Shown: piece by piece, positions 7,525 through 15,431 of the stretch
Position numbering within the stretch: position 1 is the stretch's first letter
How the letters are laid out: each line of letters starts with the position of its first letter
Virus record (IMG/VR): IMGVR_UViG_3300044641_004856
Span: 1-64,000 of that record
From: a virus
Length of the DNA: 64,000 nt
Direction: 5' to 3' (one strand)
Translations under genes and position numbers: made by a program
The notes under the pieces: generated by a model
The model's database searches: none
What the model was told of the DNA's origin: nothing
Seen by the model: the letters and a program-made list of their open reading frames with translations, nothing else

Positions 7525-9123
7525 ATGTCTATTGATTTTAATGATGAGAAGTTTGAGGAAATTAATCCCGAACTTTACGCAGCAGAAGATGAAGAAGTTC
7601 CGCTACCCCCTGAAGAAAATGACTTAGATGAACTCTCGATTCAATTTGTTGAAAAACTAATAAATAAAATCTTAGAGTTTCAAGAAGTTCTTGTTGGGTA
7701 TCCTCTACACCCCTATCAACTTCCGTTAGCACGTCGTGTAATTGAGTCAGTTTTAATTAATGATGGTGAAGAAATTACAGCCCTTGCAGCACGTCAGTCA
7801 GGTAAATCTGAAACAGTTGCAAATACTGTTGCAACATTAATGATTCTTCTTCCACGTCTTGCAAAGTTATACCCAGATTTATTAGGTAAGTTTAAAGATG
7901 GACTTTGGGTTGGTTTGTTTGCACCAACAGAAGGTCAGGCAGAAACACTCTTTGGTCGTACTGTTACACGACTTACATCAGAGCGTGCATTAGAAATTCT
8001 TGGTGACCCTGAAATTGATGACTCTGCTGCACGTATTGGTGGAGTAACTCGAATGATTAAACTAAAGAAATCTGGCTCAACAATTACGATGATGACTGCA
8101 AACCCCCGTGCAAAAATTGAGTCTAAGTCTTTCCATTTGATTGTTATTGACGAGTGCCAAGAAGCAGATGACTTTGTTGTATCTAAGTCAATTTCCCCAA
8201 TGCTTGCTTACTATGCGGGAACTATGGTTAAAACAGGCACACCAACAACTAGCAAAAATAACTTTTATAGGGCTATTCAATTAAACAAGCGTCGTCAAAC
8301 AACTAGAGGTGCTAGACAAAACCATTTTCAATGGGACTGGAAAGATGTTGCTAAGTTTAATGAAAACTACTCCAAGTTTATAAAGAAAGAAACTTTGCGT
8401 ATTGGAGAAGATTCAGACGAGTTCCAAATGTCTTACAACTGCAAGTGGCTTCTTGAACGAGGTATGTTTGTAACTTCTGGAGTTATGGACGAACTAGGTG
8501 ATACTTCACAAGAACTAGTAAAGGTTTGGCACAAGACACCTGTGGTAGTTGGCATTGACCCTGCACGTAAGATGGACTCAACAGTTGTTACTGTTGTATG
8601 GGTTGACTGGGATAGGCCAGATGAGTTCGGTTATTTTGAACATCGAGTCTTAAACTGGCTGGAGTTACAGGGAGATGACTGGGAAGAACAGTACTTCCAA
8701 ATCGTTAACTTCTTAAGTAACTACGATGTTTTAGCAGTTGGTGTTGACGCTAATGGTGTTGGAGATGCTGTTGCACAGCGTCTTAGACTTTTATTGCCTA
8801 GAGCAGAAGTTGCTTCTATTACCTCTAGTGCTACTGAACAGTCACAAAGGTGGAAACACCTTCAAGCGTTAATCCAAAGAAAATTATTGGGTTACCCTGC
8901 CCACGCAAAAACACGTCGTTTAAGAACGTGGAAAAGGTTTTACCAACAGATGGTAGATGCTGAGGTTCAGTACAAGGGTCCTAACTTCCTTGTGGCTGCT
9001 CCTGATGAGTCTTACGCCCATGATGATTACGTTGATAGCCTCTCTATTGCCTGTGCTTTAACTAAGGACTTAGTTATGCCAGAGGTGGTTTTAACCAGTA
9101 GCCCGTTTTTCAGTAAAAATTAA
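7525..9123 (+). CDS. terL: terminase large subunit
   Basis: 532 residues, the usual size for the DNA-packaging motor. The ATPase has a Walker A-type loop ARQSGKSE (residues 89-96) and Walker B LIVIDE (D209, E210). The C-terminal RNase-H-like nuclease shows GIDPARK (D345), GVDANG (D408) and HDDYVD (about 499-504), which would bind the catalytic metals. It cuts and pumps DNA through the portal encoded two genes downstream. A small terminase subunit was not recognised; it may be one of the small upstream proteins. Confidence 0.95.
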   Translation: MSIDFNDEKFEEINPELYAAEDEEVPLPPEENDLDELSIQFVEKLINKILEFQEVLVGYPLHPYQLPLARRVIESVLINDGEEITALAARQSGKSETVANTVATLMILLPRLAKLYPDLLGKFKDGLWVGLFAPTEGQAETLFGRTVTRLTSERALEILGDPEIDDSAARIGGVTRMIKLKKSGSTITMMTANPRAKIESKSFHLIVIDECQEADDFVVSKSISPMLAYYAGTMVKTGTPTTSKNNFYRAIQLNKRRQTTRGARQNHFQWDWKDVAKFNENYSKFIKKETLRIGEDSDEFQMSYNCKWLLERGMFVTSGVMDELGDTSQELVKVWHKTPVVVGIDPARKMDSTVVTVVWVDWDRPDEFGYFEHRVLNWLELQGDDWEEQYFQIVNFLSNYDVLAVGVDANGVGDAVAQRLRLLLPRAEVASITSSATEQSQRWKHLQALIQRKLLGYPAHAKTRRLRTWKRFYQQMVDAEVQYKGPNFLVAAPDESYAHDDYVDSLSIACALTKDLVMPEVVLTSSPFFSKN

Positions 9124-9148
9124 AACTGAGTTAACCCTTACTTATAGT
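9120..9148 (+). promoter_or_regulatory. candidate sigma70-type promoter
   Basis: TTAAAA at 9120-9125 and TATAGT at 9143-9148 are 17 bases apart, matching the consensus at 4 and 5 of 6 positions. It lies in the 91-base gap after the terminase gene and could drive the head genes. The gap also holds a 5-bp inverted repeat GGAAT-AGGCC-ATTCC near 9174. Confidence 0.3.
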
Positions 9149-9214
9149 AAAAAATCAGAGAAAATCATCTTTGGAATAGGCCATTCCGTCTTACTAACCT
9201 TATAAGGAGTCATA

Positions 9215-9610
9215 ATGACACTAGCACCAAACCCACAGTTCCCTGAGAAGGGTTCAAATGTTTACGAAATGAAAGAGGCAGGAAACGCATCACGTCGTGG
9301 TCCTCTTCGTTTTGAAGAAGGTATCGCAACTGATACTGATGTTCCAAATGATTTTGAACTAGGAATGCAGCAAGGTTTTGCTGCTGCTGCAGGTCGTCCA
9401 AACCGTAATGCTCCAGTCTGGCAAAAGACTGCTGCAGAAACTATGCAGGCACGTGCCCATGTTGGCTCTGCTGCATGGACAGAAGCACCAACATTCCTTG
9501 CTGAGTTCTCACACGGGTCTTTCACAGACTATGCAGAACAAAAGACTGAGGTTGTTGCACGCTCTGGTGGACGTACACAACGTACTTCTCCAACCGTAGT
9601 AAACGACTAA
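9215..9610 (+). CDS. hypothetical head-region protein
   Basis: 131 residues with a good AAGGAG site. The C-terminal half has SAAWTEAPTFLAEFSHGSFTDYAEQ, which looks structured, and the last 20 residues are Arg/Thr-rich. It is closed by a very stable hairpin, so it may be expressed at a different level from the portal. No family is known to me; a minor capsid role is possible because of position only. Confidence 0.55.
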   Translation: MTLAPNPQFPEKGSNVYEMKEAGNASRRGPLRFEEGIATDTDVPNDFELGMQQGFAAAAGRPNRNAPVWQKTAAETMQARAHVGSAAWTEAPTFLAEFSHGSFTDYAEQKTEVVARSGGRTQRTSPTVVND

Positions 9611-9623
9611 AAGAGTTTTTTGT

Positions 9624-9659
9624 CTTTGACCCCCTAGGATTGTCCTAGGGGGAACAAAG
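9624..9659 (+). terminator. very stable hairpin lacking a 3' T-run
   Basis: CCCCCTAGGA (9630-9639) pairs perfectly with TCCTAGGGGG (9643-9652) around a 3-nt loop, extended by CTTTG (9624-9628) with CAAAG (9655-9659). A T-run lies before the stem, not after it. It could be a terminator of non-standard type, an RNA-processing site or a stabiliser of the upstream mRNA. Confidence 0.6.
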
Positions 9660-9676
9660 TTGTAAAGGAAATAACT

Positions 9677-9958
9677 GTGGCTGAAAAACCTGCAAATCCA
9701 AAACTTTGGGAAATGGTGATTGCTCAAGCAAGAGCCAAATACTCAACGTACCCAAATCCTGCAGCAAGTCACTGGGTTCGAGAGAGATACACTCAAAGTG
9801 GTGGTAGATTTATAGACTCAAATAGTCCTATAGAACAAACAAAAAAACTTAATGAAAAACAATTTGCAAAACTGCAAAAAGAACGTGGAACTAAAAAAGA
9901 CGCAAAAGACGTGAAACGTAAAAAGGATAAGGGCGGAAAAAAGAGTGACACTAAGTAA
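9677..9958 (+). CDS. small basic protein before portal
   Basis: 93 residues, GTG start with AAAGGA ten bases upstream. The first half has KLWEMVIAQARAKY and NPAASHWVRERYTQSGGRF, a helical block resembling small phage proteins of the DUF5872 type. The second half is a Lys-rich tail (KRKKDKGGKKS) that may bind DNA. It starts after the stable hairpin and is followed ten bases later by the portal gene. Role unknown. Confidence 0.55.
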   Translation: MAEKPANPKLWEMVIAQARAKYSTYPNPAASHWVRERYTQSGGRFIDSNSPIEQTKKLNEKQFAKLQKERGTKKDAKDVKRKKDKGGKKSDTK

Positions 9959-9967
9959 GGTCATACG

Positions 9968-11707
9968 ATGAGTTTTGTTGACTTTTCTCCTCCCTCATAC
10001 AGAGCAGCCTCCTCTGATTTAACTATTTCAATTTCTCCACTTGGTTTAGTGGAACTAGCAGACGAAGAATTTGAAGTTCATGGTCCGCGTTTAAATCGCT
10101 ACTCTTTAAATTGGGCGATGTATTTAGGTCATCACTGGGGTTATCGCCGTGAACAAGGCGAAATGCAAATTGCAGTCAACTACTACAGAGCATTTACAGA
10201 CTATCTTTCTAGATTTACATTTGGCAAGGGAATTGGTTTCCGCAGCCCTAAAGCAACTGAAGCAATTGTTCCAGACCGTTTGCAACGAGTATGGGAAGTA
10301 GATAACGACAAAACTAGAGTTCTTTTAGAAATGGCACAACAAGGTGGAATCTCTGGAGATTGTTTTGTAAAAGTAGCCTATGAAGAACCGTGGACTGATG
10401 CAATTGGTCGAGTACACCCAGGAAAAGTTCGAGTTCTTCCTCTTAACTCCTCTTTCTCATTCCCAGAGTTTCATCCACACGACCGCAATCGTCTTTTAAG
10501 ATTTAAGCAGAAGTACCGTTTCTGGGGAACTTCTTTAGAGGGAACAAGACAGGTATTTACTTACACTGAGATTCTTACAGATGACCTTATTGAAGAATAC
10601 ATTAACGATGAACTTATTGACTCTCGTCCAAATCCCCTAGGAACAATTCCTGTTGTACATATTGCAAATATTCCTGTTGCTGGTTCTCCTTGGGGTTTAC
10701 CTGATTGCCATGACATTATCTCTATTAACCGTGCATACAATGAAATTTCAACAGATGTTGCAGACATTATTAACTACCACGCTGCACCTGTAACAGTTAT
10801 TGTTGGTGCAAAGGCTTCTAACCTTGAGAAGGGTCCCAAGAAAGTTTGGGGAGGTCTTCCTAAAGATTCACAGGTATTTAACCTAGAAGGTGGCGGAGCA
10901 GGAATCGAAGGTGCTCTAAAGTATCTTGAACTATTAAAGCGTTCTATGCACGAGTTAATGAACGTTCCAGAGACAGCACTGGGTCAAGTCCAACCAATTT
11001 CAAATACATCTGGTGTTGCACTTTCAATTCAGTATCAACCGCTTATGAATCGTTGGACTCAAAAGACGGCTCAGTATGGAATCGGCCTTGAGAAGATTAA
11101 TGAACTTATTATTTTAAACTTGGCAGTTAAAGAGCCAGAAACAATGATGTACAACCCAGATGAAGACGGTCCAATCAAAGAAGGTCAAATGGTTAAACTT
11201 GACCCTAACGACTCTCTTACCTATCAAAACAGCGTTCAGTTCCCACCTCCTCTTCCACTAGATAAGTTAATTATCCTTAACGAAGTACAAACTAAACTTG
11301 GCATGGGTCTTGAGTCTAAAGAAGGTGCTTTACGCACTTTGGGAGAAGAGTTCCCAGAAGAGAAACTACAAGAGATTCGTGAAGAACTTAAAGCGGAAGC
11401 ACTTTCAGATGGTGCTCTAACCTTGTTAAAGGTGCAGATTCAAAAAGAAATTCAAGATATGACTGGAATGATGCCAGGTCCTGGAGGAGATGGAGCAGTT
11501 CCACTGCAACCTACTCAACTAGGTGATGGCGACATTATGGGAGATAACCTCTCAGGTGCTCCAACCCCAGAAAATGCTGCCGACCCTGCTGCCCAAGAAA
11601 TGGCTATGACAGAGGCTAGTATGGAGATGGATATTCGGAACAAACTGCTGACCGAATCCTATGGAACGAAAATTCCACAGAGAAGAGCAGTAGATAGAAG
11701 TCAATAA
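9968..11707 (+). CDS. portal protein
   Basis: 579 residues. It forms the dodecameric ring at one capsid vertex through which DNA enters. Evidence is the position between terminase and scaffold/capsid genes, the length, and typical segments: an alpha/beta core with LYxxHW-like LGHHWGYRRE, YYRAFTDYLSRF, GGISGDCFVKVAYEEPW, then the IPVVHIANIPVAGSPWG turn and a long helical stem (MHELMNVPETALGQVQ...SGVALSIQYQPL) as in SPP1 gp6-like portals. The C-terminus is acidic and Met-rich. Confidence 0.85.
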   Translation: MSFVDFSPPSYRAASSDLTISISPLGLVELADEEFEVHGPRLNRYSLNWAMYLGHHWGYRREQGEMQIAVNYYRAFTDYLSRFTFGKGIGFRSPKATEAIVPDRLQRVWEVDNDKTRVLLEMAQQGGISGDCFVKVAYEEPWTDAIGRVHPGKVRVLPLNSSFSFPEFHPHDRNRLLRFKQKYRFWGTSLEGTRQVFTYTEILTDDLIEEYINDELIDSRPNPLGTIPVVHIANIPVAGSPWGLPDCHDIISINRAYNEISTDVADIINYHAAPVTVIVGAKASNLEKGPKKVWGGLPKDSQVFNLEGGGAGIEGALKYLELLKRSMHELMNVPETALGQVQPISNTSGVALSIQYQPLMNRWTQKTAQYGIGLEKINELIILNLAVKEPETMMYNPDEDGPIKEGQMVKLDPNDSLTYQNSVQFPPPLPLDKLIILNEVQTKLGMGLESKEGALRTLGEEFPEEKLQEIREELKAEALSDGALTLLKVQIQKEIQDMTGMMPGPGGDGAVPLQPTQLGDGDIMGDNLSGAPTPENAADPAAQEMAMTEASMEMDIRNKLLTESYGTKIPQRRAVDRSQ

Positions 11708-11838
11708 ATTTCAGATGAAAAATCTGATTTAGCCTGACAAACACTTCGAAATGTTGTGCAATTATCAGGTAAGAAATGTGGGACACGCGGGTAAAACCGC
11801 ATTCGGACAATAACCAAGGAAACGGATACGCAATTACT
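11708..11838 (+). promoter_or_regulatory. structured leader between portal and scaffold
   Basis: This 131-base gap holds TCAGAT-GAAAA-ATCTGA (11711-11727) followed by TTT, then a larger fold closed by CCTGA and TCAGG (about 11733-11772) with an inner TTCGAA. It could combine a weak terminator with a leader that sets scaffold and capsid expression. No good promoter hexamers were found. Confidence 0.35.
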
Positions 11839-12597
11839 ATGGAAAACACTGAAGTACAAGAAGTACAGATTGAGTCAGTAGTGCAAGAGACTGCTACTCC
11901 TATCGTGGAAAGTAAGGCTTCTAAGGAAGCAACTGACTTTGGCTTTTCAGCCGAAGACCTATCTCGTGCTCGTGCACAAGAAAAGGAAAAGTTGTATCCG
12001 CAAATGGAAAAACTAAAAGAAGAACTTGCTACCTTGAAGAAGGAGCGCGATGAGAAGGCAGAGCAAGAAGAAATTGCTCGTCAACAGCAGGCTGAACTTG
12101 AGGAAAAGAAACTAGAAGCAGACATGGACATCCGTCAACTTCTAGAGAAAAAGGAAAAAGAATTTCAGACTCAGTTAGAAGCAGAGCGTCTCGAAAGAGA
12201 ACGAGCATTTGCTCTACTTGAGCAAGAAAAACATTTTCAAGAAGTAATGCAGTACCGTCAACAAAGAATTGAGCAGGAGCGTGAAAACGTAATTCCTGAA
12301 CTCATTGATTTGATTGAGGGTAACAACCGTGATGAAATCGAGCAGAGCATCGCGTCATTGAAAGATAAATCTGCTCGTATTCTCGACTCTGCACAGCAGG
12401 CTTTACAGTCTACTCGCAGGGAAATGGCAGGAACACGTATTACGTCTCCTGCATCAGGACCTCTCGATAATGATTCGGAACAACGTTCGTACTCTCCCGA
12501 AAGTATTCGGGAAATGTCATTGGCGGATTACGCGAAGCAACGAGCCAAACTACTTGGCGAAGCAGCAGGTAATCGTGGTAAGGGACTGTTCGGGTAA
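11839..12597 (+). CDS. capsid scaffold protein
   Basis: Read from the ATG at 11839 this is 252 residues. An upstream in-frame ATG at 11776 would add 21 residues but falls in the structured leader; CAAGGA at about 11815 lies nearer the later ATG. Residues 60-170 are a long, highly charged coiled coil (EKEKLYPQMEKLKEEL...), and the C-terminus ends in SPESIREMSLADYAKQRAKLLG, a helix of the type that binds coat protein. Scaffolds guide procapsid assembly and then leave. It directly precedes the major capsid gene. Confidence 0.75.
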   Translation: MENTEVQEVQIESVVQETATPIVESKASKEATDFGFSAEDLSRARAQEKEKLYPQMEKLKEELATLKKERDEKAEQEEIARQQQAELEEKKLEADMDIRQLLEKKEKEFQTQLEAERLERERAFALLEQEKHFQEVMQYRQQRIEQERENVIPELIDLIEGNNRDEIEQSIASLKDKSARILDSAQQALQSTRREMAGTRITSPASGPLDNDSEQRSYSPESIREMSLADYAKQRAKLLGEAAGNRGKGLFG

Positions 12598-12646
12598 AAC
12601 CAAACAAACTAGATTATCCAACTAACAAGAAAGGACTGATACCAAC

Positions 12647-13771
12647 ATGGCATCAGCGATTACAGGCACCAGTGAATTAGCAGGAGCACCTACCGCATAT
12701 AGTGGTTCAAACTCCAGCCTATCCACAGCAATTCAGACCATCTGGTCTAAAGAAATTTTATTCCAAGCAATGCCAATTCTGCGTTTCGAGCAGTTTGCAG
12801 TTAAGAAGACTGAACTAGGTGTAGCACCTGGTCTTCGTGTGAACTTCCTACGTTACAAGAACTTTGCTGTAGACCCAGCACCACTTACAGAAGGTGTACG
12901 TCTAACAACAAACGCTCTTACAGCAGAACAAATTGCAATCACAGTTGCAGAACACGGCTACGCAGTAGCAGTTTCTGAACTACTTCTTAACGCATCATTC
13001 GATGACGTTATGGCATCATCTTCACGTCTTCTAGGTCGCCACATGGCACAGTACCTAGATGTACAGGCACGTAACACACTAGGTGCTGCAACATCTGCAG
13101 TATTTGGTTACGACCGTACAGGCGTATCAGCAGGGTCACAGTCATTCTACGACGAAGGCTCAAAGGCAACATCAATCTCAACCATCACAGCCAACCACAA
13201 GTTGACTACTGGTTCTGTCAAGGATGCTGCACTTACCCTTGCTTCAAAGAACATTCCTCGCTTAGGTGAGACATACGTAATGTTCATCAATCCAAAGCAG
13301 TCACGTGACATTCGTTCGAACCCAGAGTTCATCGAAGTTACAAAGTACGCTGCTCCAGGAAACTTCATGCTAGGTGAAATCGGTCGTCTATACGACGTAG
13401 TATTCATCGAAACAACTCAGGTTAAGTCATACGCATCAGGAGCAGTTGTTAACGAGACTGCAAACGTTGGTGCACCTGCTGACCAGACTGAAGTTCCAGT
13501 AAAGGCAAACACAAACCCAGGTTCAGGTGGAAACCCAACAGGTTCAACTTCACCAAACCCTGCTGGTTCATCTGCTGGCACTGCAGCAACAACTGTCTAC
13601 GAGTCAATCATGATTGGTGACAACGCATTCGGTCACGCAATTTCCCTTCCAGTTGAACTTCGCGATGGTGGCGTTCTTGACTTCGGTCGTGAGCACGCTC
13701 TTGCTTGGTACGCAATTTGGGGTCTTGGCGTAATCACAGACCAAGCAATTTGTAAGGTCTTCACCGCTTAA
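12647..13771 (+). CDS. major capsid protein
   Basis: 374 residues in the usual place after portal and scaffold. Blocks such as TSELAGAPTAYS, LRFEQFAVKKTELG, LTAEQIAITVAEHGYAVAVSELLL, LDVQARNTLGAATS and DIRSNPEFIEVTKYA...GEIGRLYDVVFIETTQV match the N4-gp56-type branch of HK97-fold coat proteins. A Gly/Pro/Asn-rich stretch at about 280-310 could be a surface loop. No protease gene was seen between portal and capsid, which fits this branch. Codon choice is conspicuously uniform, as expected for the most abundant virion protein. Confidence 0.88.
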   Translation: MASAITGTSELAGAPTAYSGSNSSLSTAIQTIWSKEILFQAMPILRFEQFAVKKTELGVAPGLRVNFLRYKNFAVDPAPLTEGVRLTTNALTAEQIAITVAEHGYAVAVSELLLNASFDDVMASSSRLLGRHMAQYLDVQARNTLGAATSAVFGYDRTGVSAGSQSFYDEGSKATSISTITANHKLTTGSVKDAALTLASKNIPRLGETYVMFINPKQSRDIRSNPEFIEVTKYAAPGNFMLGEIGRLYDVVFIETTQVKSYASGAVVNETANVGAPADQTEVPVKANTNPGSGGNPTGSTSPNPAGSSAGTAATTVYESIMIGDNAFGHAISLPVELRDGGVLDFGREHALAWYAIWGLGVITDQAICKVFTA

Positions 13772-13787
13772 TTAAATAAGCATTGGT

Positions 13788-13824
13788 CGGAAGAGTCCCA
13801 TACTCCTTCTTTGGGACTCTTCCG
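13788..13824 (+). terminator. 13-bp hairpin after capsid gene
   Basis: CGGAAGAGTCCCA (13788-13800) pairs perfectly with TGGGACTCTTCCG (13812-13824) around an 11-nt loop. It is followed by CCACAAAAATT rather than a T-run. It probably attenuates or protects the capsid message. Confidence 0.7.
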
Positions 13825-13864
13825 CCACAAAAATTAACAAAACAAACACAAGGAGAAATACATC

Positions 13865-14236
13865 GTGGCAAACAAAGCAACTAGTCCTTTGGACGCAACA
13901 GGGCGTGCACAGGAACAAGCAACTAAAGAAAATGCAGAAGCACTCCGTAAGCGTAAGGAAGAAATTTCTACCGCAAACAGAGTTGAGGCTGAACTTCTGG
14001 AGACTGCGGTCTTTGACCCAAAGAGTCCAGAGAAACCAATTGTTCTAGACGAAATCGTAGAAGTTGGCGTAACACTTGCAAATGATAAAGTTGTTATCCG
14101 AACCATCACAGACATTGAAGAAATGACTTGGGGCGTAGGAAACACATACAACTTTAAAGCAGGAGTTAAGTATTCAGTTCCATCAGAACTGGCTAACTAC
14201 CTTGAAGGTCTAGGTTATATTTGGCGACCAAACTAA
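13865..14236 (+). CDS. hypothetical head/neck protein
   Basis: 123 residues, GTG start with AAGGAGA upstream. The N-terminal 50 residues are a charged helix (EQATKENAEALRKRKEEIS). The C-terminal 70 residues form a beta-rich unit with TDIEEMTWGVGNTYNFKAGVKYSVPSELANYLEGLGYI. A gene of this kind after the capsid gene often encodes a capsid-associated or connector protein; that is inferred from position. It is bounded on both sides by hairpins, so it may be made in a set amount. Confidence 0.55.
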   Translation: MANKATSPLDATGRAQEQATKENAEALRKRKEEISTANRVEAELLETAVFDPKSPEKPIVLDEIVEVGVTLANDKVVIRTITDIEEMTWGVGNTYNFKAGVKYSVPSELANYLEGLGYIWRPN

Positions 14237-14251
14237 ACAATCTGTTTAGTT
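14231..14251 (+). terminator. hairpin over the stop codon
   Basis: AACTAAAC (14231-14238) pairs with GTTTAGTT (14244-14251) around 5 nt. The stem includes the TAA of the preceding gene, so it may affect termination or mRNA decay. Confidence 0.35.
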
Positions 14252-14265
14252 GTCGTCAATACTCT

Positions 14266-14312
14266 GGTTACTCCTCTAGTTTCTGCCCTCCTCCTAGAGG
14301 AGTAACCTTTTT
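14266..14312 (+). terminator. strong intrinsic terminator
   Basis: GGTTACTCCTCTAG (14266-14279) pairs perfectly over 14 bp with 14294-14307, and TTTTT follows at 14308-14312. It closes the capsid transcription block. The following 63 bases up to the next start hold a GGAGGAT ribosome site but no clear promoter. Confidence 0.9.
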
Positions 14313-14375
14313 AATGCTGATTAAATCTGGTTAATACGGAATCATTAGCATCTAGAGTTTAAGCACGGAGGATAC

Positions 14376-15431
14376 GTGGCAACAGCGTCTAACTTAGCCG
14401 AAATGGTTAGGTCCGAAATAGGAGACTCCTCTAAGTCTTTTGTTATGCAGTTTATTGCAGATGGTACAACAAATAGATTTGGTCTTCACTACTCTCCAGT
14501 AGATGCAGCAAGCCTGTACGTAAGATTTGATGATTCCAATGTTTCCAACGATGTTTCCGTAGAGGAAGCAACAGGAGTTTTAGTAACAGATGTGATTCCA
14601 CCAGATGGCACTGAAATCACAGTTGCTGGTAATTACTTTAGATACTTTACACCAGCAGAAATTAATCGCTTTGTAGAAAACGCTGTATTGCAGCATTCAA
14701 ATAATAGAACAGACTCTTTAGGAAGAATTCAAACTCTTGAAAATCTTCCTCCAGTAGAGGTTTATCCAGTATCTCTTCTTGCAAGCACACTTGCTCTTTA
14801 CACTTTAGCAACTGATGCTTCATTCGACATTAACGTCTTTGCTCCAGACGGTGTGACAATTCCACGTTCTGAGCGTTACCGTCAATTAATGGATATGATT
14901 CAAGCACGCAAAGACCAATACCGCGAACTATGTGTTCTGCTTGGTATCGGTATGTATCGTATTGAGGTATTTACATTCCGCAGAATTTCTAAGACAACAA
15001 ATCACTACGTACCAGTTTATCGACCACAGGAGGTGGATGATTACTCTTACCCAGAAAGAATCGAACTTGCCCGACCTACCTATGGCGACCAGCCCTCAGA
15101 ACGACCTTATGACTCTGTGGACCTTACTGCCTATCAAGATGTGGCGTTTACGTACTCTATTCCGTTCGTCGGAAGCCTCGTCACACGAGGAGTAGTAGCA
15201 AATATTCGTTGGAAAGCAGGAGTTTTACAAAGTCACATGCCGTTTACTGTGACAGTTACTACCTCTCCAACCGATAATACAAGCCATACGATTACTTTAA
15301 GTTTGACCAAGGACCAGACCAAAAGACTTGCACAGCGTATGTACTGGGACATCGAGTTAGTTAGTGATAACGGAACTCGAGAAACATACAAGGCTGGCAA
15401 ACTATTTACAGTGCGTGAGGTGACAACGTAA
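14376..15431 (+). CDS. virion protein, possible head-tail connector or fibre attachment protein
   Basis: 351 residues with a GTG start behind GGAGGAT. The N-terminal 180 residues are mixed alpha/beta ([39 protein letters not shown]), as seen in adaptor-like proteins. The last 130 residues form an Ig-like beta unit ([27 protein letters not shown]...). The stop overlaps the start of the collagen-like fibre gene (TAATG), so the two are coupled. A role in anchoring the fibre to the virion is possible but unproven. Confidence 0.5.
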   Translation: MATASNLAEMVRSEIGDSSKSFVMQFIADGTTNRFGLHYSPVDAASLYVRFDDSNVSNDVSVEEATGVLVTDVIPPDGTEITVAGNYFRYFTPAEINRFVENAVLQHSNNRTDSLGRIQTLENLPPVEVYPVSLLASTLALYTLATDASFDINVFAPDGVTIPRSERYRQLMDMIQARKDQYRELCVLLGIGMYRIEVFTFRRISKTTNHYVPVYRPQEVDDYSYPERIELARPTYGDQPSERPYDSVDLTAYQDVAFTYSIPFVGSLVTRGVVANIRWKAGVLQSHMPFTVTVTTSPTDNTSHTITLSLTKDQTKRLAQRMYWDIELVSDNGTRETYKAGKLFTVREVTT

